Assembly (NCBI GenBank): GCA_937874195.1
Contig: CALNBM010000097.1
Coordinates: 1 to 22,448 of the forward strand
Length of the DNA: 22,448 nucleotides
Reading direction: 5' to 3'
From: an uncultured Clostridia bacterium
GTDB lineage: Bacteria > Bacillota > Clostridia > Christensenellales > UBA1242
Under the pieces are notes generated by a model, which had not been told where the DNA came from, made no database searches, and was given only the letters and a program-made list of their open reading frames with translations. Of this stretch, positions 1 to 6,614 are shown one piece after another; the first letter of the stretch is position 1, and each line of letters starts with the position of its first letter. Both the position numbers and the translations under genes were made by a program.

Positions 1-463
1 GACAGGGCAGTGCTTCGAAATCGGCAACAAAAACATACCGCCAATCCGTTGGGCAACATGCAGAAAGCCGACCGCACATTCAGGCACATTTGGTTTTGCC
101 GACACGCAAAGCCAACGTAAAAAACCAAAAGAGCCTGAATTTTTGCCACCGCGCTTGAGATATTTCAAATAATTTGACTACTTTTGTCAAAACAATAATA
201 GTCTAATGAAGTCATTTGGTGAGATAATTAAAGAAGCGAGAGAAAATAAAGGTTTATATCTAAGACAAGTTGCAGCTGAACTTGATATTGACCAAGCTAT
301 TATAAGCAAGTTTGAGCATGGAGACAGAAAACCTTCAAAAGAACAGGTAATTCTATTTGCTGAATTTTTTAAGCTTGACAAGGAAGACTTGTTAATTGCA
401 TGGTTAAGTGATAAGGTCGTGTATGACTTGAAAAATGAATCATTAGCTGATAAAGTTTTAAAG
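1..463. other. Segment of probable foreign (Bacteroidetes) origin joined to the rest
   Basis: The first ~200 bases are clearly richer in GC than the rest of the window. The promoter here is of the Bacteroidetes TAnnTTTG type, and the start codon at 206 has no Shine-Dalgarno, while nearly every other gene in the window has an AGGA-type site. The encoded N-terminus is an XRE regulator resembling those of Bacteroidetes. The reading frame changes into RpoC around 461-466. A 10-bp hairpin (TTGGTTTTGC / GCAAAGCCAA, 90-99 and 106-115, one wobble) lies upstream; its role is unknown. An assembly chimera is the simplest explanation. Confidence 0.7.
155..186 (+). promoter_or_regulatory. Bacteroidetes-type promoter for the XRE reading frame
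   Basis: TTG at 155-157 and TACTTTTG at 179-186 are separated by 21 bases. This fits the Bacteroidetes primary-sigma pattern (TTG plus TAnnTTTG) and not the TTGACA/TATAAT pattern used elsewhere in this window. The predicted start of transcription lies about 13 bases before the ATG at 206, giving a short leader without a Shine-Dalgarno, also usual for Bacteroidetes. Confidence 0.6.
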
Positions 464-1762
464 ACTGCCGACTCCGGATATTTAACAAGAAGACTAGAAG
501 CAGTTGCTCAAGAAATTGTTATATATGAAGAAGACTGTTTTGCAAGCAACGGCGAAAAGCCTAAAGGAATGATAGTTTCTGCAATAACAAAAGACAGCAC
601 ACCAGTTTGCTCGTTAGCTCAACGCATAATTGGTAGAGTTAATATTGGGGATATTATCCATCCTAAAACTAAGAAGGTGATAGTTCCAAATGATACACTT
701 ATCACAAAAGATATGGCAGACAGTATTGTGGAAGCAGGAATTGAAAGCGTTAATATTCGAACAGTGCTAACATGCCGAAGCCGTCGTGGTGTATGTGCAA
801 AATGTTATGGTAAAAACATGGCTAATAATGATTTGGTTCCAATGGGCGAGGCTGTTGGTATTATAGCAGCGCAAAGTATTGGCGAACCGGGAACACAGTT
901 AACAATGAGAACCTTCCACACTGGTGGTATTTCAACTGTTGCCGATATAACACAAGGTCTACCTCGTGTTGCGGAAATATTTGAAGCGCGCAAGCCAAAA
1001 GGCGTTGCAACCATTGCGGAAGTTGCTGGTAAGGTGGAAATTAAAGAAGTTCAATCAAGCAGTAAAGAAGGCGGAAAGTATCACGAAATATTCGTTAGAA
1101 ACCCCGAAGGTGACGGGCATTATGTTATCCCTTATGGATTAGCATTAATAGTTAAAAATGGCGAAATTGTGCAAGCGGGTACTGTGCTTACTGAGGGTTC
1201 TATTTATCCAAATGATTTACTTCGCACTCGTGGAGTGAAGGATGTTCAAGCCTACCTTCTTCAAGAAGTGCTGTCAACTTATTCTTCACAAGGTGTTGAA
1301 CTTAACACAAAACATGTGGAAGTTATTATTAAACAAATGCTTAAAAATGTAAGAATTGAAGAATCTGGTTCAACGGGACTCCTTATTGGCGAAATTATAA
1401 ACCATTTTGATTACGAACAAGCGAATGAAGAAGCACTTGCAAATGGCGGTCAACCTGCCACAGCAAAAAGATTAGTGCAAGGTATAACCAAAGCATCATT
1501 ATCTAATCCAAGTTTCTTAGCGGCAGCAGCTTTCCAAGAAACATCTAAGGTGTTAACCGATGCGGCATTGAAAGGCAAAGAAGATAATCTTGTTTCATTA
1601 AAAGAGAATTTAATGATAGGTAAACAAATTCCAGCAGGCACGGGCTTTGAACCTATTCGTGAAATTAATCCTATAGATTTAACAGAAGTTAAAAAAGAAA
1701 CAACATATATGGATGAAAGTGTTAGACAGTTGTTTGAAGAACCTGCATACGATGAAGCTTAA
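206..1762 (+). CDS. rpoC: Composite frame: XRE helix-turn-helix N-terminus joined to the C-terminal part of RNA polymerase beta' (probable assembly chimera)
   Basis: Residues 1-86 are an XRE/Cro DNA-binding domain (LRQVAAELDIDQAIISKFEH around 19-38) with the AWLSDKVVYDL tail seen in Bacteroidetes regulators. From K86 the protein is RNA polymerase beta', the large catalytic subunit, in register with E. coli beta' K789 onward. The zinc ligands are C111, C190, C197 and C200, matching E. coli C814/C888/C895/C898. The trigger-loop region (GEAVGIIAAQSIGEPGTQ, 214-231) and the C-terminal domain run to residue 518. The N-terminal two thirds, including the NADFDGD metal site, are absent, so this product cannot be a working beta'. 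The shared LAD..LK motif (80-86 here; LADTALK in RpoC) offers a join point. A real fusion is possible but unlikely. The rpoC part belongs to the main genome and ends with its own terminator. Confidence 0.85.
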   Translation: MKSFGEIIKEARENKGLYLRQVAAELDIDQAIISKFEHGDRKPSKEQVILFAEFFKLDKEDLLIAWLSDKVVYDLKNESLADKVLKTADSGYLTRRLEAVAQEIVIYEEDCFASNGEKPKGMIVSAITKDSTPVCSLAQRIIGRVNIGDIIHPKTKKVIVPNDTLITKDMADSIVEAGIESVNIRTVLTCRSRRGVCAKCYGKNMANNDLVPMGEAVGIIAAQSIGEPGTQLTMRTFHTGGISTVADITQGLPRVAEIFEARKPKGVATIAEVAGKVEIKEVQSSSKEGGKYHEIFVRNPEGDGHYVIPYGLALIVKNGEIVQAGTVLTEGSIYPNDLLRTRGVKDVQAYLLQEVLSTYSSQGVELNTKHVEVIIKQMLKNVRIEESGSTGLLIGEIINHFDYEQANEEALANGGQPATAKRLVQGITKASLSNPSFLAAAAFQETSKVLTDAALKGKEDNLVSLKENLMIGKQIPAGTGFEPIREINPIDLTEVKKETTYMDESVRQLFEEPAYDEA

Positions 1763-1810
1763 AATTAAACATTTTTAATCGTTTAATTAAATCAAAATAT
1801 TAGAAAATGA

Positions 1811-1843
1811 AATAACACCTTAAATAATAAAGGTGTTATTTTT
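1811..1843 (+). terminator. Rho-independent terminator after rpoC
   Basis: An 11-bp perfect stem (AATAACACCTT 1811-1821 with AAGGTGTTATT 1830-1840) encloses an 8-base loop and is followed by T residues. It starts 48 bases after the rpoC stop, so the beta-beta' transcript probably ends here and the next genes are separately transcribed. Confidence 0.8.
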
Positions 1844-1989
1844 ATGTATTTATTTGGAAATAGTTTATTTTTTTGGAATGCAACTAAAACTCTTAGTAAG
1901 TCTAAACTTTGTTATAGAAGTTTTTTTCTTAAATTTGTTTTTATAAAATCAAAAAAAATATGGAATATTAAAAAATTCAAAAATTGCTA

Positions 1990-2019
1990 TTGAATTTAAA
2001 CTAAGGTTTATGATATAAT
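1990..2019 (+). promoter_or_regulatory. Extended -10 promoter of the first paralog
   Basis: TTGAAT (1990-1995), an 18-base spacer and TATAAT (2014-2019), preceded by TG at 2011-2012 (TGATATAAT). The CTATTGAA ... CTAA ... TATGnTATAAT layout is shared with the promoter of the second paralog at 2857-2885, which suggests promoter and gene duplicated together. Confidence 0.75.
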
Positions 2020-2145
2020 ATCTTTAATGCAAATTTTTTAAAGTAAGGAAGCATTATTTAAAATTAGTAACTTGCAAAATTGTTATTAAACTTAAATTAT
2101 AATTTTGATATATTTTAAAAAATATTTTTAAAGTAGGGGTAAACC

Positions 2146-2709
2146 GTGGATAAATTAAAAGAACATATAGCGAACAAAACAACCAATGAAGCAGCTTTTA
2201 ATAAAACTTTATTAAAGGACAAAGAAGTGAGCGAAAGATTAGAAGAAGTATTGAGTGAATATGCCAATATGAATTTAAGTGATCTTTTAACCTTAACCGA
2301 ATTTCAATATTTGCGCTCTGTTCGTGAAAACAAAAAAGAAATCATAACAGGGGATGATTTTAATACTATAACCACATTATATACTTTATCAAATGGTTCT
2401 GTACATGACATAATAGATATAATAGATGAAGATGAATATTCAATAAAAGTAGAAAATAGAGATATATCAGTTTTGGTTTCATGTGCCCCATATAATTTTT
2501 TCGTTCAGTTTAGTAACGAAAAAGGAATGGCTTCAATCGTATCATGTAATGACCACTTAGGTGAAGATGTTTCAATACGCATATCAAAAGCAGAAGCTTT
2601 AGGAGAAAGCTTTATAATTGATAGCTTCATATTAGATAGCTCTAGTAAAAAGCCAACAATTATTAGAAATAAAGAAATTATTCCATTAGAAAACGAAATA
2701 GAAAGATAA
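2146..2709 (+). CDS. Unrecognised 187-aa protein, paralog 1 of 3
   Basis: I do not recognise this family. The GTG start at 2146 is set by AGGGG at 2135-2139 (6-base spacing) and by alignment with the two following paralogs. There is no signal peptide or membrane segment, so it is probably cytoplasmic. Features shared with its neighbours are an N-terminal KLKE / NLKE helix, LxxxLxxYAxxxxxxLL, EFQYLRS near residues 53-59, LYTLSNG near residues 79-85, and a C-terminal half with a FxNxKG element. It is the most divergent of the three: the KGEGAF motif of the others is KGMASI here, and the TTWET motif is absent. It has its own promoter and terminator, so it is a single-gene unit. Function unknown. 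Confidence 0.8.
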   Translation: MDKLKEHIANKTTNEAAFNKTLLKDKEVSERLEEVLSEYANMNLSDLLTLTEFQYLRSVRENKKEIITGDDFNTITTLYTLSNGSVHDIIDIIDEDEYSIKVENRDISVLVSCAPYNFFVQFSNEKGMASIVSCNDHLGEDVSIRISKAEALGESFIIDSFILDSSSKKPTIIRNKEIIPLENEIER

Positions 2710-2738
2710 TAAAATTTTCTTCTTTATAATTTATAGTT

Positions 2739-2772
2739 AAAAAACACTTATTTATGATATAAGTGTTTTTTT
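2739..2772 (+). terminator. Terminator after paralog 1
   Basis: A 13-bp perfect stem (AAAAAACACTTAT 2739-2751 with ATAAGTGTTTTTT 2759-2771) with a 7-base loop. The 3' arm ends in a run of seven T residues. The A-tract on the 5' side could also make it work in the reverse direction. Confidence 0.85.
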
Positions 2773-2856
2773 ACTTAATTAAAAACTTTAAATATAAAGA
2801 ACTGTTAAATTGAATTTCAGTTTGTTTGTAAAAAATATAAAACTTTAAAACTACTA

Positions 2857-2885
2857 TTGAAACTAACCTAAAACTATGTTATAAT
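2857..2885 (+). promoter_or_regulatory. Extended -10 promoter of the second paralog
   Basis: TTGAAA (2857-2862), a 17-base spacer and TATAAT (2880-2885) with TG at 2877-2878. The expected start of transcription, about 2892, is only a few bases before an ATG at 2896, which argues against that upstream start. Confidence 0.8.
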
Positions 2886-2919
2886 TTATCACAGTATGAT
2901 AAACTCAGGAGTAGAAACC

Positions 2920-3480
2920 ATGAATTTAAAGGAATATATAATCCAAAAAGGCGGCATTACAACTTCTTTTAAAGCTTTTAATGAATATTTAATAAAAGAC
3001 AAATTAGTATATAATAGCTTAAATAAATTGCTTATAAGGTATGCTGAAATTAATTTTAAAGAGTTTTTAAATATAACAGAGTTTCAATATTTGCGTTCAA
3101 TTTTACATAATGACAAAGCAATCAAAAAGGGGAATTATTTTAAAGAAATTTCCATGTTATATTCTTTATCTAACGGAAAAATTTCAGATGTAACCGGAAT
3201 GTTTAGAGACAAGTATAATGAATTTAAGAATAGGAAAAACACTTCGCTTCTTGTAGATTGCACTCCATATATTGTAGCGGCTGATTTTAAAAATAAAAAT
3301 GGCGAAGGCGCATTTGAAGCTGTGAACAATCTACCTAACGGTGAAAAATCAATAACGACTTGGGAAACGAAGATAGATAAAGAAATACAGATTGGTTTTG
3401 TATTAGAAAAATCCAATGATAATTATAAAATTACAAAAAACAGGCATGTACTATCATTTGTAAAAGAAAAAGACAGGTAA
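2920..3480 (+). CDS. Unrecognised 186-aa protein, paralog 2 of 3
   Basis: The start at 2920 (MNLKEYI) is chosen over the ATG at 2896 because AGGAG at 2907-2911 is 8 bases upstream, the promoter -10 ends at 2885, and the length then matches the other paralogs (187, 186, 187 aa). The first ~60 residues are nearly the same as in paralog 3 (TTSFKAFNEYL, DKLVYNSLN, EFQYLRS). Later landmarks are LYSLSNG, KNGEGAF and a TTWET motif near residue 147-151. It is soluble and rich in lysine and asparagine, with no signal peptide. A 78-nt stretch (2959-3036) differs from paralog 3 at only two positions, which indicates recent duplication or gene conversion. Function unknown. Confidence 0.8.
   Translation: MNLKEYIIQKGGITTSFKAFNEYLIKDKLVYNSLNKLLIRYAEINFKEFLNITEFQYLRSILHNDKAIKKGNYFKEISMLYSLSNGKISDVTGMFRDKYNEFKNRKNTSLLVDCTPYIVAADFKNKNGEGAFEAVNNLPNGEKSITTWETKIDKEIQIGFVLEKSNDNYKITKNRHVLSFVKEKDR
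2959..3036 (+). repeat. 78-nt direct repeat, copy 1 (inside paralog 2)
   Basis: This segment matches 3608-3685 with only two mismatches, both A to G. The identity is much higher than across the rest of the two genes, as expected after recent duplication or local gene conversion. Confidence 0.9.
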
Positions 3481-3494
3481 GTTAAAATTGTAAC

Positions 3495-3521
3495 TTGCGT
3501 TTTGATAGATTATGTTATAAA
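3495..3521 (+). promoter_or_regulatory. Probable promoter of the third paralog
   Basis: TATAAA (3516-3521) with TG at 3513-3514 forms a good extended -10, like those of the neighbouring genes. The -35 (TTGCGT, 3495-3500) is only 15 bases away and weak. I see no terminator between paralogs 2 and 3, so read-through from paralog 2 is also possible. Confidence 0.55.
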
Positions 3522-3568
3522 TAACCCATATTAAACCTATTAACCAAATTTAAGTTAGGAGAAATGTA

Positions 3569-4132
3569 ATGAATTTGAAGGAATATGTAACAAAAAAAGG
3601 CAGTGTCACAACTTCTTTTAAAGCTTTTAATGAATATTTAATAGAAGACAAATTAGTATATAATAGCTTAAATGAATTGCTTATAAAATATGCTGATATC
3701 GATTTTAAAGAGTTTTTAAAAATGATAGAATTTCAATATTTGCGGTCAGTTTTAAAAAATGAAAAAGAACTTAAAATAGGTGATGATTATTTTAACGAAA
3801 TTTCTATACTTTATTCTTTGGCAGACGGCAAAATGATAGATATAACTGGGATGTATTACGAAAAGTATAACGAACTAATGAAAGAAACCAAAAATCCGCT
3901 CATTGTAGATTGTAAGCCACATAGAATAGCTGCTGAGTTTAGCAATAATAAAGGCGAAGGTGCGTTTATAGCCAAAAATGATCTTCCTAATGATAGAATT
4001 TTTATAACAACTTGGGAAACAAGAAAAGATAAAAAAGAAATAAAAAATGATTTTATACTGGATATTAAATCGAATAATAAAGATTATGAAATTATAAAAA
4101 ACAAACAAGAAAGTTTAGTAAAAGAAAGATAA
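3569..4132 (+). CDS. Unrecognised 187-aa protein, paralog 3 of 3
   Basis: The closest relative is paralog 2: the N-terminal 60 residues are almost the same, and the landmarks EFQYLRS, LYSLADG, KGEGAF and TTWET are in the same order. AGGAG (3557-3561) lies 7 bases before the ATG. The C-terminal 30 residues diverge and are rich in lysine and asparagine. There is no signal peptide, membrane span or catalytic motif that I know. Two conserved blocks, an all-helical N-terminal half and a probably beta-rich C-terminal half around NNKGEGAF, suggest two domains; this is inference. Function unknown; possible roles include regulators or immunity-type proteins, but nothing in the sequence decides this. 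Confidence 0.8.
   Translation: MNLKEYVTKKGSVTTSFKAFNEYLIEDKLVYNSLNELLIKYADIDFKEFLKMIEFQYLRSVLKNEKELKIGDDYFNEISILYSLADGKMIDITGMYYEKYNELMKETKNPLIVDCKPHRIAAEFSNNKGEGAFIAKNDLPNDRIFITTWETRKDKKEIKNDFILDIKSNNKDYEIIKNKQESLVKER
3608..3685 (+). repeat. 78-nt direct repeat, copy 2 (inside paralog 3)
   Basis: Partner of 2959-3036, with 76 of 78 positions the same, counted by eye. Both copies encode the TTSFKAFNEYLI region and the helix that follows. Confidence 0.9.
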
Positions 4133-4271
4133 TTTATAATTGGCAAATTTGAAAGCATTATTAAAATGTAATTAAAAAATAAAGAAAGAGTGCACAGTTT
4201 TGCAATAATTAAAAGTTTATGAGAAAGACATTTAATCAAAAATCAACTTATATCTTTATTTAAAATAAACA

Positions 4272-4300
4272 TTGACATTTCACACTAGATATGGTATCAT
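4272..4300 (+). promoter_or_regulatory. Strong extended -10 promoter of the 159-aa gene
   Basis: A perfect TTGACA -35 (4272-4277), a 17-base spacer and TATCAT (4295-4300) preceded by TG (4292-4293). It is the best -35 in the window. Confidence 0.85.
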
Positions 4301-4351
4301 TTGTTATTGACTTAAAAAATTAGTTGAAATAATTATAGGAGTAAACTATTC

Positions 4352-4831
4352 ATGAACGAACAAACCATCAATAATACAAATACACGCGAAAACATTAACA
4401 GGTCAATTATGAATGAAATTTTAAATCATGAATGGGCTAAAGGTAGTGCAATTTCACATGATTCGGAAAATAATCTTTTAAAAATAGTTACTGAAAAAGA
4501 AATAGAAAATAATGGCGAGAAAAAGGTGGTACATGATCTTCGTATATATCATGTTGAACCAAAGTCGACAACTTCACTACTATTTATTGCAAGCAATACG
4601 CTTGGTTTATATAAAGAAAAAAGTCCGCAAAACTTACAACAAGCGCTTGATGCATTAAAAGATGCTAATGAAAAATATGTAAATAACTTAACACAAGAAG
4701 AGAAACTTGCGCTATATGAAAGAGATTTTATTGAAGTGCCTGGTCATGATTGGATAACGAGAAATAATATTTTCTCAAAAGAAAAAGAAAACAATAGTAT
4801 AAATTTAGAGCAAGAATTTGCGCATGCATAA
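4352..4831 (+). CDS. Unrecognised 159-aa protein
   Basis: I do not recognise this protein. AGGAG at 4337-4341 is 10 bases before the ATG. It is soluble, with no signal peptide or membrane segment. The N-terminus is rich in asparagine and polar residues; the middle has alternating hydrophobic strands (LLKIVTEKEI, VVHDLRIYHVEP, SLLFIASNTLGLY), then a helical stretch (QQALDALKDANEKYV) and an acidic C-terminus. It has no detectable similarity to the three paralogs upstream, but it shares their promoter style and single-gene layout. It has a strong promoter and a strong terminator, so it is an independent unit that is probably well expressed. Function unknown. Confidence 0.8.
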   Translation: MNEQTINNTNTRENINRSIMNEILNHEWAKGSAISHDSENNLLKIVTEKEIENNGEKKVVHDLRIYHVEPKSTTSLLFIASNTLGLYKEKSPQNLQQALDALKDANEKYVNNLTQEEKLALYERDFIEVPGHDWITRNNIFSKEKENNSINLEQEFAHA

Positions 4832-4862
4832 TGTTGAAGTAAAAAAATTTAAATTTAAATTG

Positions 4863-4891
4863 AAAAAGTCGTGATTACTCACGATTTTTTT
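4863..4891 (+). terminator. Terminator after the 159-aa gene
   Basis: A 12-bp stem with one G-T wobble (AAAAAGTCGTGA 4863-4874, TCACGATTTTTT 4879-4890), a four-base TTAC loop and a T run. It lies 32 bases after the stop codon. Confidence 0.9.
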
Positions 4892-5122
4892 ATAGTAAAA
4901 CCTATACGTTGTGTGAGGGAACCTTGCAGGGTATGTATTTTTAATTGAGTGATACCTAAGTGCCACGACATTTTTGGCGTAAAAGACGATAATAGAAAAA
5001 TTAAAAAGTGTAAAATCTACTTGTATAAATTTACTTATAGAATAATAAAACTAATTTAAACAAATAAGTTTTGCTTAGTAATATAGTTTTTACTAAAATT
5101 TAAAATAATTGTTTTAAGTGTT

Positions 5123-5150
5123 TTGCTAAAAGGGCTTTTTTTGATATAAT
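5123..5150 (+). promoter_or_regulatory. Extended -10 promoter of the HicB-like gene
   Basis: TTGCTA (5123-5128), a 16-base spacer and TATAAT (5145-5150) with TG at 5142-5143. It leaves an untranslated leader of about 125 bases before the ATG at 5283. Confidence 0.7.
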
Positions 5151-5282
5151 CAAAATAATTAGCTGGTTCAAGTCAGTTGTTTATTTTGTAAACAATGATT
5201 TTGCATTATGCAACTAGAATACACCAACATGGGTTTAAGAACTTTTCAAAGTTTAATATCCCGCAAGTTTATGGAGAGTTGA

Positions 5283-5543
5283 ATGAAAAAGTATGTTTAT
5301 CCTGCAATTATATATTTCGACGCCGAAAGCAAAGTTTATGTGCTTATTATTGAAGAATTGTGTTTATGTGTGGAAGGCGATTCTGTTGAAGAAGTGCACG
5401 CAAAAGGCGGGCAGTTTTTAAAGATATATGTGGATGAAGCATTGAAAGAAGAGATTGAAATTCAAGAGCCTAGAAATTTTAAAGAAGTTGCAGAAGAAAA
5501 TCCAAAACAAATATGTGTGTTGGTGGAATATCAACAAGGTTAG
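5283..5543 (+). CDS. HicB-like domain protein (orphan)
   Basis: The 86-aa protein starts with YPAIIYFDAESKVYVLIIEELCLCVEGDSVEEV, split here as YPAIIYFDAESKVYVLIIEE and LCLCVEGDSVEEV. This is the pattern of the HicB antitoxin N-terminal domain (YPAIIxFDxxDGxYxVxFPDLPGCxxxGDSxEEA). HicB proteins normally neutralise the HicA mRNA interferase and repress their own operon through a C-terminal DNA-binding domain. That domain is missing here, and no HicA-like frame lies on either side. The protein may be a solitary HicB-fold protein, common in Firmicutes, or a remnant of a lost toxin-antitoxin pair. GGAGAG at 5273-5278 is the ribosome binding site, with short spacing. It is a single-gene unit with a promoter and a terminator. 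Confidence 0.75.
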   Translation: MKKYVYPAIIYFDAESKVYVLIIEELCLCVEGDSVEEVHAKGGQFLKIYVDEALKEEIEIQEPRNFKEVAEENPKQICVLVEYQQG

Positions 5544-5552
5544 TTTTAAATG

Positions 5553-5580
5553 TGAGATAATATTATCTCATATTTTTTTT
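5553..5580 (+). terminator. Terminator after the HicB-like gene
   Basis: A perfect 18-bp palindrome (TGAGATAAT / ATTATCTCA, 5553-5570) followed by TATTTTTTTT. It begins 9 bases after the stop codon. Confidence 0.85.
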
Positions 5581-5786
5581 AAAAGTTTAGAATACAAATT
5601 GAAAAACTATATGATAGGCAAAAAAATCACACGACTTTTTTTTAAGTGCGAAAAAAAACTAAAAAAAGTGGCTGTTATAGGCGGATACAGTTTTTATTAT
5701 ATTTTTATGCCTGTGTTTGAAATATTTTTAAAAATAATCACAAAAGACAATGTGTCGTTATAACTTATCACGAAGTTATTAATTAA

Positions 5787-6614
5787 CTAATTTTTATATA
5801 ACTTAATTATCTTTTTCCATTCTTTTAAGTTTTCGTCTGTTTCAATTAAATCGGTGGAGTCTATAAATAATAACGGACAGTGTGTGTTCGTTTTTAAATG
5901 TGCTAAATATTCATTAATGCCTTCCACGATATAAATTTGATTGTTTTTTGACAACACTTTCACATAGCCAATAAACTTTCCCTTTTCGATTTTTTTAGTT
6001 AGTTTTTCTAATTTTTTTTCTAATACATTTTGGCAACTCTCTAATGTTTGAATTTGTAATTTATTTTTTTGTGTGTGAGCTATTGTGAAAAGTTTTTCGG
6101 TTGTTGATTCTATTTTTATGTTTTCTATAATATAGTCGTATAAACTCATTTGTCTCTGTTCGCTGTTATATAGTTTTAGTCTGCTTCGTATTTGCTTTTT
6201 ATCATAATTTCTATTGATAAGTCTTTCTTTTAAGATTTTTTTAGGTGCAGTTAAAAACACAGAAATAAAATCCACTTTTAGCTCTTTCAAGTTAGAAACG
6301 CCTAAAACAGATAAATCCTTCAAAATTATCTTATCTAAAGATTGTAATCGTTCTATTTCTTTTTTACTTATTCCGTAATAATTGCCATTAAATTTATCAA
6401 ACTCTATTATTTCGCCTTTGTCAATTAGTTTTTCAAACTCCTCTTGACTTTCAATATAATAATAAGTGTCGCTATTGTCATCCGCACGGCGTGGTCGTGA
6501 GGTGTGAGAGCGTAAGAAATGCACATTATCATATTTTTCTTGAAGACTTTCAATTATAGTGTTTTTACCAGCACCTGCTGTTCCTGAAATAAATAAAAAA
6601 ATGCTTTTTGCCAT
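5787..6614 (-). CDS. Guanylate-kinase-like P-loop protein with a C-terminal extension
   Basis: Residues 1-180 have the guanylate kinase fold: P-loop GTAGAGKNT (11-19), SHTSRPRR (36-43) and Y52 for GMP binding, EFDKFNGNYYG (71-81), D100 in place of the LDID aspartate, and an NRNYDKKQIRSRL lid (134-146). Guanylate kinases turn GMP and ATP into GDP and ADP. The usual GExxG segment after the PR motif is replaced by ADDNSD, and the P-loop has N instead of G or S after the lysine, so the substrate may differ. Residues 181-275 are not part of guanylate kinase (normally about 200 aa): a charged helix (190-212), then a strand-rich end with IYIVEGINEYLAHL (227-240), which resembles the second half of a ParB-like domain without its DGHRR residues. 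TAAGGA (6622-6627) sets the start. The housekeeping guanylate kinase is probably elsewhere. Confidence 0.8.
   Translation of the reverse strand: MAKSIFLFISGTAGAGKNTIIESLQEKYDNVHFLRSHTSRPRRADDNSDTYYYIESQEEFEKLIDKGEIIEFDKFNGNYYGISKKEIERLQSLDKIILKDLSVLGVSNLKELKVDFISVFLTAPKKILKERLINRNYDKKQIRSRLKLYNSEQRQMSLYDYIIENIKIESTTEKLFTIAHTQKNKLQIQTLESCQNVLEKKLEKLTKKIEKGKFIGYVKVLSKNNQIYIVEGINEYLAHLKTNTHCPLLFIDSTDLIETDENLKEWKKIIKLYKN

Larger units (their letters stand above)
1763..2145. other. Intergenic region between rpoC and the paralog cluster
   Basis: This very AT-rich stretch holds the rpoC terminator (1811-1843) and the promoter of the first paralog (1990-2019), followed by a leader of about 120 bases. 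I see no coding sequence or RNA gene in it. Confidence 0.6.
4832..5282. other. Intergenic region with a terminator, a possible structured segment and a promoter
   Basis: After the terminator, 4895-4985 is less AT-rich than its surroundings and can pair with itself: GTTGTG (about 4909-4914) with CACGAC, GGGTAT with ATACCT, and GCCA with TGGC. It matches no riboswitch or small RNA I know, and it contains no clear gene. The second half carries the HicB-like gene's promoter (5123-5150) and a leader of about 125 bases with a 7-bp hairpin (TTGTTTA/TAAACAA near 5178-5196). Confidence 0.45.

Noticed and set aside
2896..2919. Upstream ATG extending paralog 2 by eight residues
   Set aside because: It lies only about 10 bases after the -10 box, has no ribosome binding site, and the extension is absent from the other paralogs. 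The ATG at 2920 has AGGAG at the right distance.
4895..4985. Known riboswitch (preQ1, c-di-GMP, cobalamin, ZTP, fluoride, SAM) in the non-coding block
   Set aside because: None of the conserved cores I know is present, and no gene follows closely downstream.
5161..5230. tRNA-like GGTTCAAGTC in the leader of the HicB-like gene
   Set aside because: No acceptor, D or anticodon arms can be built around it; the local hairpins do not form a cloverleaf.
5611..5763. A 50-codon frame with a basic N-terminus and hydrophobic middle, also readable as part of a longer frame from 5455
   Set aside because: It follows a strong terminator, has no ribosome binding site, and the longer version overlaps the HicB-like gene in another frame. 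The composition fits chance in AT-rich DNA.
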